A stretch of DNA of 64,000 nucleotides from [Clostridium] aerotolerans DSM 5434 (GTDB lineage Bacteria; Bacillota; Clostridia; Lachnospirales; Lachnospiraceae), in the NCBI RefSeq assembly GCF_000687555.1, contig NZ_JHWJ01000011.1:114562-178561 (forward strand), read 5' to 3'. Shown piece after piece: positions 1 to 8,669 of the stretch (positions are counted from its first letter, which is position 1; each line of letters begins with the position of its first letter). Position numbers and translations under genes: made by a program. The notes under the pieces are model-generated. The model saw only the letters and a program-made list of their open reading frames with translations. It was not told the origin of the DNA and did not search any database.

Positions 1-11
1 TCGACATATTT

Positions 12-899
12 TTACAACAAAAGAGGTATTCCGTTGTATTGAGTTACCAATAAGTCTAATTGTTCTAATATTTTTACATGAACATTTCCGCTTTCTCTTG
101 TATAAATCCGGGTAGTATTCACGTCGCTATGTCCTAATATATCCGCTAGTCTTGATAAATCCTTTTGCAGCGAATAGAATGATCTGGCAAATAAATGCCT
201 CAGGTTATGAGGAAATATTTTTTCCTCCGGAACGTCAGCTAATTGACCCAATGCCTTCATATCCCGCCATATATTGCTTCTATCCAAAGCCCTTCCAGTC
301 CGGGAAATAAAAATCATTCCAGATGTTATATTATAATCCGCCGAATATTTCTTCAGCAGCTCACACAGCTTTTTTGTAAGGAATACCTTGCGGTTCCTTC
401 CCTTGCATTCCACATCTGCCACACCGCATTGTATTGCTTCGACCGTTATATAAGGCAGTTCCGAGATACGGATTCCACTGGAACAGATCGTCTGCAGAAT
501 CATCATCAGGCGTTCGTTTTTACTTTCCTTTGCCGCCCTTACCAGCCTTTTATATTCCTCTTTCGTCAGTTCCTTTTGCTCCGGGCAAAATACACTGTTA
601 CTGATTTTATAAAACTTTGCACAAAGCTCCGGACGGCCGAGATATTTGAAAAATCCGTTTAATGCGGCCAACGCTCCGTTTACCGTAACCGGTGCCATCC
701 TTTCCCGCATCATGCTCTTCCATAAGATTACAGATTCCTTTGATAAGCTCCTTCCATCCATATAGAGCATGAATTGTTCCAGATAATAGCGGTATCTTTT
801 GACGGTCGCATTACTTTTTTCCTGACATTGCAGCCATCTGCAGTAGTTCTCTATAGCTTCCTCCGTAATTGTTCTTACAGGCCCTTCATTCTTTTTCAT
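12..899 (-). CDS. Tyrosine recombinase / phage-type integrase
   Basis: A site-specific recombinase of the XerC/phage-integrase family that would cut and join DNA through a tyrosine nucleophile. An N-terminal SAM-like core-binding domain (about residues 15-95) precedes the catalytic domain. The catalytic set is visible: Arg in SSGIRISELP, the HNLRHLFAR box, His in LGHSD, and the Tyr in TTRIYTRES. The start is placed at the ATG at 899 because GGAGGG lies 5-6 nt upstream; an in-frame ATG further up (935) has no ribosome binding site. It stands alone, with no excisionase or attachment site recognised, and the window edge hides what follows. Family assignment is firm; the target site and whether it is still mobile are unknown. 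Confidence 0.9.
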   Translation of the reverse strand: MKKNEGPVRTITEEAIENYCRWLQCQEKSNATVKRYRYYLEQFMLYMDGRSLSKESVILWKSMMRERMAPVTVNGALAALNGFFKYLGRPELCAKFYKISNSVFCPEQKELTKEEYKRLVRAAKESKNERLMMILQTICSSGIRISELPYITVEAIQCGVADVECKGRNRKVFLTKKLCELLKKYSADYNITSGMIFISRTGRALDRSNIWRDMKALGQLADVPEEKIFPHNLRHLFARSFYSLQKDLSRLADILGHSDVNTTRIYTRESGNVHVKILEQLDLLVTQYNGIPLLL

Positions 900-952
900 A
901 TTTCCCTCCATATTTCTATTCAGGCATAATGCCATGTAATGAAATTGCTGAC

Positions 953-981
953 ATTATACCAGTATTCGAGAAATATGTCAT
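953..981 (-). promoter_or_regulatory. Sigma-A-type promoter of the recombinase gene
   Basis: Reading the minus strand, ATGACA (-35) and TATAAT (-10) are separated by 17 bp, with a TGG extended -10. The -10 box lies about 55 nt before the chosen start codon at 899. Confidence 0.65.
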
Positions 982-1071
982 TTTAATACAGAAAAAAGAC
1001 TTTTTTGGTACAATTACGATCTCTCTAATGCAAATCGTTTAAATTCAAGAAACTACTTTGGAAGGATACTT

Positions 1072-2136
1072 TTATGTTTCAACTGGCTTAATTAATTTCA
1101 CTCCAAGACCATTTAAGACATACGGCAGATATTTCATATCCTTTTCCCTTATCTGACCAATCAGGTTCAGTCTTGGATCCAGGGGAAGCTCCACCCTTGC
1201 GATTTCAAGCTCTCCCATATATCTTAAATAATCCTTATTGGAGATGCAGATGCTTCCTGCTTTTCTGACTCTATTTTCTTGGTCCTTATCCGGAAGAATC
1301 TCCTGCCCATACTGCCTCGATTCCTGAGACCGGAATAAATAGCTGCTGGAATCCGGTCTGTCATGATGTATGGTGCTTTTCACAAATTCATAAGGGGGAA
1401 GAAGGTCAGCCTCCAGTTCTACATACCCATTGTTTAAGTTCTTGAGGCCTTCCCACTCACTACCCTTAATATCCACATCACCGATAAGCACCACATCGCA
1501 GCACCCGTCAAAAAACAGCTCCAGCATATTTAAAACAACGTCATCCTTACGCCTTCTGTGTTCCTCTACCGTAGGAAGCCCTTCCATCAGCGGTCCCCGA
1601 AGCTCTAAGTTTCCCGGCACGAATGCCATGGTCATAAATCCCAGATACTTTAACCTCAGATTGATTTCCTTCACCCGTTCCAGGGACAGTCCGGTAAATT
1701 CCTTGGGATAGAAATTATGGCAAGCAGCAAACTTCGTAAAATCAGCCCCGTACTGCTTCCATTCAGCCAGTTCTTCCTCTGTAATGGTAGAGGCGTTAAA
1801 TACGACATGGAACCGTTTGGAAATATCCACCACATCTCTGGCTGAAAAGCCATAGTCCAGCCTTACATGAGTAATTCCAAGGTCTCCTAGCTCATCAAGG
1901 CTATTTACTCCAAGCTTTTTGTAGGTTTCAGGGCCAACGTCTACAATTACGTTGCAATGATGCTCCTTGCAAAGAGTTAAAAGATTTATAATATCCTGGC
2001 GGTAGTTGACCCCAGTTTCCTCGGGAATGTGGAGGGAGGTAAAAACATACTGTACTCCATGTTCTCCCGCCTTTTTTATCATCCCTCTGTTTTTCTCCAT
2101 ACCGCTTGAGAAATAAAGTGAGATTCCAGTTTTCAT
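1072..2136 (-). CDS. mupG: 6-phospho-N-acetylmuramidase (DUF871, MupG family)
   Basis: A 354-residue TIM-barrel protein of the DUF871 family. The Staphylococcus aureus member MupG hydrolyses MurNAc-6-phosphate-GlcNAc, the disaccharide phosphate imported by MurP, into MurNAc-6-phosphate and GlcNAc. The N-terminus (MKTGISLYFSSGMEKN) and the barrel core (VFTSLHIPEE, TKFAACHNFYP) fit the family, and length is normal. It is the last gene of a four-gene minus-strand operon, 3 bp after murP, with GGAG upstream of its ATG. The exact company of murP, murQ and murR makes this assignment much safer than similarity alone. Product is cytoplasmic. Confidence 0.88.
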   Translation of the reverse strand: MKTGISLYFSSGMEKNRGMIKKAGEHGVQYVFTSLHIPEETGVNYRQDIINLLTLCKEHHCNVIVDVGPETYKKLGVNSLDELGDLGITHVRLDYGFSARDVVDISKRFHVVFNASTITEEELAEWKQYGADFTKFAACHNFYPKEFTGLSLERVKEINLRLKYLGFMTMAFVPGNLELRGPLMEGLPTVEEHRRRKDDVVLNMLELFFDGCCDVVLIGDVDIKGSEWEGLKNLNNGYVELEADLLPPYEFVKSTIHHDRPDSSSYLFRSQESRQYGQEILPDKDQENRVRKAGSICISNKDYLRYMGELEIARVELPLDPRLNLIGQIREKDMKYLPYVLNGLGVKLIKPVET

Positions 2137-2139
2137 CGT

Positions 2140-3573
2140 TTATTCTCCGTATACTTCGTTAATTCTGTCTTCATCTACGCCAAAGAAATAAGTAACAAGG
2201 AATCCGCCTGCATAAGCGGTCAGCATGGAAAGGATAAATCCAAGCTGCTGTCCCGGCTGGACAATTAAGAGTCCGAACAGACCGGAGACGCCCTGAGAAA
2301 CCGTACCAAGATGAAGAAGGGCTGCCAGTGCTCCGCCAAAACCGCTGCCGATACAGGCAGTAAGGAAGGACCGTCCAAGAGGCAGTGTTACCGCATACAT
2401 CAGAGGTTCTCCGATTCCAAGAATACCTACAGGAATGGAATCCTTAATATAGCGTTTTAACTTCTTATTCTTTGTTTTTAAGTATAAGGCAAGACCTGCG
2501 CCTACCTGGCCTCCACCTGCCATCATAAGGATAGGAAGCAGATAGTTGATACCTGCCGTCGCTCCGGCAGGATCATTTAACATGGAGTGAATGGGGGTAA
2601 GTGCCTGATGGAGTCCAACGGCTACTAAGGGTAAAAATCCTGCGGATAAAATATAACCGCCTACTACGCCCATCTTTTCATATGCAAAGCTTAAAACTGC
2701 AAAGATTACTTTTGTAAGACCTGCTCCAATTGGCTGAATCACCAAAAGGGCTACTATGCCACCGATGATCAGCACCAAAAGGGGACTGATGAAGGTATCA
2801 ATCAGATCCGGCATAATCTTACGTATCCGCTTTTCCAGGACTGCAAAGAACATACCTGCGATGAGAGCTGCCAAAAGGCCGCCGGAAGCCGGGTTAAATA
2901 CAGTGTTTGTGATAGGCAGGATAATCTGAGCGTCCTTTACCGTTGCCAGTAAAGGCATAGCAGGATTGACAATGGACATAGCTCCTGCTATGGCGCCCAG
3001 GGCGCCGGAACCGCCAAATTCTCTTGCCGCATTATAACCTACCAAAATAGGCAGATAGGCAAACAGTGCCCAGCCCATGGTACGGATGCAGGCATACCAC
3101 CAGACTCCGGAAAGAGATCCGCCTGTGGATACGTTGATTACATTGCAGATTCCATTAATAAGACCTGCTGCGATGATTCCCGGTAACAGTGCCACGAAAA
3201 TATTGGCGATCTTCTTTAAGAAACGCTGAACCGGTTTATCGTACTTTGCTTTTTGCAGTGCTTTATTCTCTTTTGCAACATCATCAATGCTCTGTACCTC
3301 TCCCCCGTCTTGTGCCTGACCCTTTGGAAGCCCTGTCAGCTGATAGAATTCATCCAAAACCTTGTTTACCTTACCAGGTCCAAATACGATCTGAAGCGTG
3401 TCGCTCTCTACCACCCCAAGGACACCTTCCACCTGTTTAATCCTTTCAATCTCAACCTTTGAGGTGTCCTTTAACCCAATGCGAAGCCTTGTCATACAGG
3501 CGGCGTTGGATGTAATATTGGACGTTCCTCCTAAAAGCTCTATGAGCGCTTCACTGATTTTTTTGTAATCCAT
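2140..3573 (-). CDS. murP: PTS MurNAc-type EIIBC permease
   Basis: A membrane PTS permease with an N-terminal EIIB domain (phosphocysteine Cys26 in NAACMTRLR) and a C-terminal EIIC domain of about ten hydrophobic segments from residue ~120 on. It belongs to the glucose/sucrose/MurNAc superfamily, imports and phosphorylates the sugar at the membrane, and needs an EIIA of the Crr type. No EIIA is fused or adjacent; the only one in the window is at 57342-57830. Neighbours mupG and murQ point to MurNAc or MurNAc-GlcNAc as substrate; sequence alone would also allow sucrose or trehalose. RBS GAGGAGGG precedes the ATG. Confidence 0.88.
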   Translation of the reverse strand: MDYKKISEALIELLGGTSNITSNAACMTRLRIGLKDTSKVEIERIKQVEGVLGVVESDTLQIVFGPGKVNKVLDEFYQLTGLPKGQAQDGGEVQSIDDVAKENKALQKAKYDKPVQRFLKKIANIFVALLPGIIAAGLINGICNVINVSTGGSLSGVWWYACIRTMGWALFAYLPILVGYNAAREFGGSGALGAIAGAMSIVNPAMPLLATVKDAQIILPITNTVFNPASGGLLAALIAGMFFAVLEKRIRKIMPDLIDTFISPLLVLIIGGIVALLVIQPIGAGLTKVIFAVLSFAYEKMGVVGGYILSAGFLPLVAVGLHQALTPIHSMLNDPAGATAGINYLLPILMMAGGGQVGAGLALYLKTKNKKLKRYIKDSIPVGILGIGEPLMYAVTLPLGRSFLTACIGSGFGGALAALLHLGTVSQGVSGLFGLLIVQPGQQLGFILSMLTAYAGGFLVTYFFGVDEDRINEVYGE

Positions 3574-3611
3574 AATTCACCCTCCTCTAGATTTTTGCTC
3601 TGCTCTTCTAT

Positions 3612-4505
3612 CTATTTTAAAGCCTTTCGGATATTCCCTCCGGCTATTTCCATCCTTTCTCTGGCAGTGGCAGCATTACACCCGGAAAGAATCATAAAAA
3701 TGGCTGTCTTAACATGGCCGTCCGCCTTCTCCAGTTCCTCTTTTGCCCGCTCACGGCTGCAGTCAGTGGCTGTCATAACAATGTTCTGGGATCTTACCAC
3801 CAGCTTTTCATTGCTCTGCTTTACATCGACCATAAGGTTTTCATACACCTTTCCGACTCCAATCATGCTGCCTGTTGAAATCATGTTAAGTATCATTTTC
3901 TGGGCAGTCCCTGCTTTCAGTCTCGTAGAGCCGGTAAGTACCTCAGGACCCGTAACCGGTTCAATGGCAAGCTTCGCTTCCCTGCCAATATCAGAACCAC
4001 GGTTACAGGCAATGGCTACCGTCTTGCAGCCGATAGAACCGGCATACTTAAGACCGTAAATCACATAAGGGGTCCTGCCGGAAGCTGCCAGACCTATAAC
4101 AATGTCATTTTCTTGTAAACCGATTTCCTTTAGCTCCTCTTCACAAAGAGTCTTACTGTCCTCCGCTCCTTCCACTGCCTCTACAAATGCCTTTTCCCCG
4201 CCTGCAATGAGGCCCACCACAAGATCCTTGGAAACCCCGAAGGTGGGAGGACACTCCACGGCATCTAAAACGCCTAAGCGGCCTGAAGTACCGGCTCCAA
4301 TGTATATGATTCTGCCTCCTGACTTCAGACTTTCCGTGGCCCACTCTATGGCTATGGCAACGGAAGGTATGACCTCCTTGATGGCCGACACCACAGTTCC
4401 ATCCTCCTGGTTCATGATGCTTGCAATCTCCAGTGGAGTCATCTGATCCAGGTTCATGGTTTCCGGGTTTCGAAGCTCTGTAGTTAATTTTGATAAATCT
4501 ATCAT
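3612..4505 (-). CDS. murQ: N-acetylmuramic acid 6-phosphate etherase
   Basis: MurQ removes the lactyl ether from MurNAc-6-phosphate to give GlcNAc-6-phosphate and D-lactate in the cytoplasm. The 297-residue length is typical. The SIS sugar-isomerase fold is recognisable in GRIIYIGAGTSGRLGVLDA and AVECPPTFG near residues 65-95, in VIGLAASGRTPYV, and in the C-terminal UBA-like helix region (MILSGCNAATARERM). It starts 2 bp after the stop of the upstream regulator, with GGAGG as RBS, so the two are translationally close-coupled. Third step of the recycling path encoded here. Confidence 0.95.
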   Translation of the reverse strand: MIDLSKLTTELRNPETMNLDQMTPLEIASIMNQEDGTVVSAIKEVIPSVAIAIEWATESLKSGGRIIYIGAGTSGRLGVLDAVECPPTFGVSKDLVVGLIAGGEKAFVEAVEGAEDSKTLCEEELKEIGLQENDIVIGLAASGRTPYVIYGLKYAGSIGCKTVAIACNRGSDIGREAKLAIEPVTGPEVLTGSTRLKAGTAQKMILNMISTGSMIGVGKVYENLMVDVKQSNEKLVVRSQNIVMTATDCSRERAKEELEKADGHVKTAIFMILSGCNAATARERMEIAGGNIRKALK

Positions 4506-4507
4506 GG

Positions 4508-5356
4508 TTACGTTCCTCCGTCCTTTTGTATATGAGTTCTTCCAAACTGTCTCATACAGAATTCGTAATTTCGGTTGACATAAGCGGTGAAAAGAACATC
4601 GACCACATTTAACTGGGAGATTCTCGATGACATGGCCCCGCTTCTGTGAATCAGCTCTGTTGCGGCTATGGGAAGCACAAAATCAGCTTCCGCTGCCAGC
4701 TTTGATTCCACGGCTCTGGTAATGGCAATTACCTTTGCTCCACTGGCTTTCGCTTCCTTGGCACAGGTCAGCATCTCTTCCGTCAGTCCCGAATAACTGA
4801 TGACAATGGCAAGATCGTTCTTCTTTAGGTTCTTTGCTGTTAAGAACTGGGCATGCCAGTCATCGCATACATTGCAGATGACATCAGCCCGGAGAAGCTT
4901 TAAGTACAAGTCTTTTGCTACTAAAAGTGAAGTGCCAAGTCCGAATAAGCAAACGCTTCTGCTGGATTCCAGAAGCTTCACGCATTCGGTGATAATCTTT
5001 GGCTCCAAAAGCTTTCTGGTGGTCTCCAGGGATTCGATGTTTTTCTTCGTGACCTTATAGATAATGCTCTCCACCGAGTCCTCTGGTGTAATGGTCTGAA
5101 ATGCAATATCCCTGCTCTCCCGAAACAATGCCACCTCATAGGCCAGGGTGCTTTGAAAATCCTTATACCCGTTGCAGCCAAGCTTTTTACAAAGCCTGAC
5201 AATAGTAGCCGGGGAGGTGTAGGTCTCCTTTGCGATCTCCTTAATGCTCTTTCTCAGCACAGATTCCGGATTTCTCTGAAGCCGGATCATCAACTCCTTT
5301 TCTGCTTCTCCCGCATATTGGAGATAGTCTTCGATTCTTACAAGCAGTCCTTTCAT
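4508..5356 (-). CDS. murR: RpiR/MurR-family transcriptional regulator
   Basis: An N-terminal HTH_6 DNA-binding domain (about residues 1-75, with TYTSPATIVRLCKKLGCNGY) is followed by a SIS sugar-phosphate-binding domain (VCLFGLGTSLLVAKD; IVISYSGLTEEM). Family members sense sugar phosphates; next to murQ the expected ligand is MurNAc-6-phosphate. It heads the operon and probably controls it through the inverted repeat in its own promoter. The start is placed at ATG 5356; an in-frame ATG at 5398 lacks a ribosome binding site and would leave a very short leader, so the start remains somewhat uncertain. Confidence 0.85.
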   Translation of the reverse strand: MKGLLVRIEDYLQYAGEAEKELMIRLQRNPESVLRKSIKEIAKETYTSPATIVRLCKKLGCNGYKDFQSTLAYEVALFRESRDIAFQTITPEDSVESIIYKVTKKNIESLETTRKLLEPKIITECVKLLESSRSVCLFGLGTSLLVAKDLYLKLLRADVICNVCDDWHAQFLTAKNLKKNDLAIVISYSGLTEEMLTCAKEAKASGAKVIAITRAVESKLAAEADFVLPIAATELIHRSGAMSSRISQLNVVDVLFTAYVNRNYEFCMRQFGRTHIQKDGGT

Positions 5357-5421
5357 AAGCCTCATCCTCTCTGCAAAGCCAGAAGAAATATGGTTCATAT
5401 CTCACAATTTATGTTAATTTC

Positions 5422-5474
5422 ATTCTAGCCTTTTTGTATTAAAGTTTCAATATTTGTCCAAACCTATGAAACTT
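5422..5474 (-). promoter_or_regulatory. mur operon promoter with inverted-repeat operator
   Basis: On the minus strand TTGAAA and TAGAAT are spaced by 17 bp (plus-strand 5445-5450 and 5422-5427). An 8-bp inverted repeat, AAGTTTCA and TGAAACTT, with a 17-bp gap (5442-5449 / 5467-5474) overlaps the -35 box. This is a plausible binding site for the RpiR-type repressor encoded just downstream (inference). Confidence 0.6.
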
Positions 5475-5535
5475 ATTTTCATTATATGATACTTTTTCGT
5501 AAGAAAAAAGGGGGTGATTTTCTTACTGAAAAGCA

Positions 5536-5584
5536 GAAAAAAGCTTTCTCCTTTTCCGCTGATGCGGAATCAGAAAAAGCTTTC
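5536..5584 (-). terminator. Rho-independent terminator after the DJ-1/PfpI gene
   Basis: A long stem (AGAAAAAGC...TTCCG paired with CGGAA...GCTTTC) is followed on the minus strand by a run of six T. It lies just past the stop codon at 5594. Confidence 0.75.
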
Positions 5585-5593
5585 ATATTTGGT

Positions 5594-6220
5594 CTATTTT
5601 TGATTTTGAGATGCTTCCATTAATTCCATGAAATATTCCAGTTTTCCGGTTGAAAAATAGCCGTACCAGGCATCGATTACTTCCTTGGAATAGATGTTTA
5701 AGCTCTCCAGAATATATCTTGCCCAGAGCAGACCTCCTGCGGAGCTGGCGGTAATGACGTTTCCGTCTCTGGCTGCCATTTCGTTGACATAAAAGTTGCT
5801 GCCCGCGTATTTCGGTGAAAGTCCGGTTAAGAACTCTAAGGAATTGCTGGTATGGGTCCGATTGTTTAAAACGCCTATGTCTGCCAGCGCAAGGGTGGCT
5901 CCGCAGATGGCAGCAACCGGTATCTCCCGGTCAATACAAAGGAGTGCCAGGTCAAGAACCGGCTTATGCACCTCTTCCTTCCAGGTCTCGGCTCCAGGAA
6001 GTAATAAAGCTCCAACAGAGTCCAAACTAACTTCCTCTATGGAGCAGTCAGGCACCATGGTCATCCCTCCAAGAGTCCTTATAGGTTCCTTTGTGAGTCC
6101 CACTGTTTTTACCTGGTACTTAACCTCACCTACCATGGCCTGAGCCGTCAGCCCCTGTAGAATATAGCCTGTTTCCCAGTCCGCCATGGTATTTAATAGA
6201 TATATATATACGTGTTTCAT
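5594..6220 (-). CDS. DJ-1/PfpI family protein (type 1 glutamine amidotransferase-like)
   Basis: A 208-residue class I glutamine-amidotransferase-like fold. The nucleophile elbow is AAICGATLAL with its Cys, and the conserved acidic residue near the N-terminus lies in TMADWETGYI. Members include proteases, glyoxalase III and chaperones, and many have no proven reaction. It overlaps the stop of the upstream WYL regulator by 4 bp (ATGA), so the pair is co-translated and the regulator may control or respond to it. A related protein is at 44862-45443. Function beyond family is not assignable. Confidence 0.8.
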   Translation of the reverse strand: MKHVYIYLLNTMADWETGYILQGLTAQAMVGEVKYQVKTVGLTKEPIRTLGGMTMVPDCSIEEVSLDSVGALLLPGAETWKEEVHKPVLDLALLCIDREIPVAAICGATLALADIGVLNNRTHTSNSLEFLTGLSPKYAGSNFYVNEMAARDGNVITASSAGGLLWARYILESLNIYSKEVIDAWYGYFSTGKLEYFMELMEASQNQK

Positions 6221-7149
6221 TCGTTTTCCTCAATTCTTTCATAATGTTTTAAGATATCCCCACAATCCCTCTGAATTCGTTCAATCAAAGACTTTGGTTC
6301 CAAAACTCTAACCGCCCCACCAAAGGATAAAAGAAGTCCATACCAAAACGTCTCATCCTCCAGAGTAAATACTTCGCATTCAAACTCACCGGTTTCATAT
6401 TCCTTTGTAATAGAAGCCCCTAAGTATTCCCGGCATTTGGATCTAAGCTTGTCCTGGCATAAAAGGCGTACTTTAATTCGTTTCCGGCTATCCTCTCTGC
6501 TTTTTAAAAATGCCTTAACCTCATTGATATCATGGTCTCTTTCATTTACCTCTCCCGTTGCTTTCAGATGATCCATCCGCGTCACCTTATACATCCGGTA
6601 CTCCTGATGCTTTAAGCTAAAACCAATGAGATACCAATGATACCACTGATAAATCGTGCAAACCGGTTCTGCCTCCACCACACTCTTTTCATCTTTGGCG
6701 TTGGTATAAGCAAATGAAATTCTCACCTTTTTCTGAATCCATTGGTTTAAAAGATAGAGAAGCTCATTGGTATCCCTGTTTTCGTGAACCACGCTTAAAT
6801 CCAGAATCATAGGGGATTCGGGGGAAGAAGACAGGCTTTGCATCTTTTCTAAGGTGGCTTCCAGCTCCTTATCATGATAAGCAGAGGAGAGACTTTGTAA
6901 GGCACTGACAACAAAGCTGTAATCCATCTCTCCTGCCACCTGCCGCTGCATCTCAAAGGTCTCCATGATTTCAAATCCGCCGTCAGTTCCAAAATTAGAA
7001 GAGACCGGGATGCCGGCCATACACAGGGCATCCATATCCCTCATAATGGTCCTGGTAGAAACTTCAAAATGCTCTGCCAGTACAGATGCCTTTGTTCTTC
7101 CATGGTTTAATAAATAAATGGTTATGCCTAACAGTCGGTCAATTTTCAT
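6217..7149 (-). CDS. YafY-type transcriptional regulator, HTH_11 + WYL domain
   Basis: The N-terminal DeoR-like winged helix (KASVLAEHFEVSTRTIMRDM, residues ~18-40) binds DNA. The WYL domain around residues 135-195 (IYQWYHWYLIGFSLKHQEYR) is a ligand- or nucleic-acid-sensing module, and a WCX-type C-terminus follows. The start is placed at ATG 7149, which begins the canonical MKIDRLLGI and has AGGAG upstream. The longer frame back to 7215 would overlap the preceding gene. It sits between a GNAT gene (7 bp upstream) and a DJ-1 gene (4-bp overlap), suggesting a three-gene transcript. Ligand unknown. Confidence 0.88.
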   Translation of the reverse strand: MKIDRLLGITIYLLNHGRTKASVLAEHFEVSTRTIMRDMDALCMAGIPVSSNFGTDGGFEIMETFEMQRQVAGEMDYSFVVSALQSLSSAYHDKELEATLEKMQSLSSSPESPMILDLSVVHENRDTNELLYLLNQWIQKKVRISFAYTNAKDEKSVVEAEPVCTIYQWYHWYLIGFSLKHQEYRMYKVTRMDHLKATGEVNERDHDINEVKAFLKSREDSRKRIKVRLLCQDKLRSKCREYLGASITKEYETGEFECEVFTLEDETFWYGLLLSFGGAVRVLEPKSLIERIQRDCGDILKHYERIEENE

Positions 7150-7156
7150 GTACAAT

Positions 7157-7729
7157 TCACTCCTGTGTTTTCGTAAGAACAAAATAATCACCATATTCTG
7201 TCCCATCATGACCAATCAGCTTGTGGCCCGTCGGTAAAAATCCCAGTGCATACAGCGCCTGGATTCTCTCTTTGGCTTCTATAACTGCCTTGGTAGCGAT
7301 CAAGCTGCAATCAAACAGCTTCCAGGTGTTTGGCACCACTAAGGAAAGTATGTCCGCAATCACCTCTTTCCTTTCATAATCACTCCGAAGATCCAGTCGT
7401 AATAAGCCGCAATCATGAAAATAATCCACAGAATCCCGGTGAAACAGTTCTATTGTCCCCACCACTTCCTTTTTTTCCTTCGCAAAAATCACCCAGCGGA
7501 CAAACCGCTTTTTCTCATACTCTGAAATCCAGAAACGGATTGCCTCTTCCATGCGGTCTAAGGTGCTGTAATAAAACCGGTCCCCATGGCAGTTATCGCT
7601 GTTAAATAGAGGGACTGACCTTTCATCCCCATAGACCTTTAATAAATCAGGTGCATCCTTCATGGTTACAAGGGTAAGAATATACTTGTCATTTTCCATA
7701 ACCGGACAGCTTTTATATACATCCTCCAT
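7157..7729 (-). CDS. GNAT-family N-acetyltransferase
   Basis: A 190-residue RimJ/RimL-like acetyltransferase: an N-terminal strand (YILTLVTMKDAPDLLKVYGD) and a core GTIELFHRD segment are visible, and the acetyl-CoA loop is degenerate compared with the Q/RxxGxG consensus. The acceptor cannot be predicted. GGAGGAG precedes the ATG. First gene of a likely transcript with the WYL regulator and DJ-1 protein. Confidence 0.75.
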   Translation of the reverse strand: MEDVYKSCPVMENDKYILTLVTMKDAPDLLKVYGDERSVPLFNSDNCHGDRFYYSTLDRMEEAIRFWISEYEKKRFVRWVIFAKEKKEVVGTIELFHRDSVDYFHDCGLLRLDLRSDYERKEVIADILSLVVPNTWKLFDCSLIATKAVIEAKERIQALYALGFLPTGHKLIGHDGTEYGDYFVLTKTQE

Positions 7730-7893
7730 AGTAAACTCCTCCTTTCAGATTAATATATCAAAACGTCTATGACACCTGTATGTCATAGTGATATCTCTTT
7801 ACCTTTACTGATCCATATCCGCTACTAACTATTATAAATGATGCAAATTTTCATGTCCATCCCAATCACCTTACCAAATCCAGTTAAGAGTCT

Positions 7894-7959
7894 TTTAGAA
7901 ACGATTTAGAAACTATTAATAACCATGAACTAAAATATTCTTATCATTAAAATAAGAAT
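7894..7959 (+). promoter_or_regulatory. Activator-type promoter of the VTC-DUF4956-CotH operon
   Basis: A direct repeat TTTAGAAAC occurs at 7894-7902 and 7905-7913, an 11-bp period typical of OmpR-family response-regulator half-sites. It overlaps the poor -35 position of a -10 box TAAAAT (7931-7936). An inverted repeat ATTCTTAT / ATAAGAAT with a 7-bp gap (7937-7944 / 7952-7959) follows, just before the ribosome binding site. Control by the response regulator at the operon's 3' side is an inference. Confidence 0.5.
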
Positions 7960-7974
7960 AAAGGAGGAAGTTTA

Positions 7975-8646
7975 TTGAAGTTTAGACATGAATGGAAACA
8001 TGAAATATCTTACAGTGACATGATAGCAATCCGCCAACGTCTCCTTGCGGTTGCAACTCCAGATTCCCATGCGATCAATGGAACCTATAAAATCCGCAGC
8101 CTGTATTTTGATAATTTTCAGGATCAGGCATTGCGGGATAAGATTGATGGCATAAGCAGACGGAAAAAATTCCGTATCCGCTACTATAATGACAATCTGG
8201 ACTTCATTCACCTTGAAAAGAAAAGTAAGATTGGAGGGCTTGGAAACAAACAAAGCGCTTCTCTTTCCAGGCAGGAAGCACAGGGTGTGGTGAACGGGCA
8301 GATTGAGTGGATGAAAGCCAGGGAGGAACCTTTAATCCAGGAATTATATTTTAAAATGACCACCTGTGGGCTGCGGCCAAAAACAATTGTAGATTACATC
8401 AGGGAGCCCTTTATCTTTAAGCCAGGAAATGTACGGGTTACTCTGGACTACGATATTCGTACCGGCCTCCACTCCATTGATTTTCTCAATCCCCACTGTC
8501 CCACGATTCCAGCAGGGGATTGCGGGATTGTAATGGAGGTAAAATGGGATGAGTTTCTTCCTTCAGTCATACGCGATACCGTTCAGCTTACCGGGCGGAG
8601 AGTTTTTGCATTTTCTAAATACGCAGTCTGCCGTTTATACGGCTAA
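7975..8646 (+). CDS. VTC-domain polyphosphate polymerase-like protein
   Basis: A 223-residue single VTC domain. In eukaryotic Vtc4 this tunnel fold makes polyphosphate from ATP; bacterial versions are assigned by fold. The basic tunnel signature is visible: YKIRSLYFDN, KKFRIRYYND, FIHLEKKSK and the C-terminal VMEVKWDEFLP, with alternating Arg/Lys and Glu residues. The start is a TTG at 7975 because AAGGAGG lies at 7961-7967 at the right distance and no ATG fits. First of a three-gene set with DUF4956 and CotH that recurs in clostridia. Catalytic activity has to be assumed from the family. Confidence 0.85.
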   Translation: MKFRHEWKHEISYSDMIAIRQRLLAVATPDSHAINGTYKIRSLYFDNFQDQALRDKIDGISRRKKFRIRYYNDNLDFIHLEKKSKIGGLGNKQSASLSRQEAQGVVNGQIEWMKAREEPLIQELYFKMTTCGLRPKTIVDYIREPFIFKPGNVRVTLDYDIRTGLHSIDFLNPHCPTIPAGDCGIVMEVKWDEFLPSVIRDTVQLTGRRVFAFSKYAVCRLYG

Positions 8647-8669
8647 TGAAAACGAAAAGGGGTATATGT

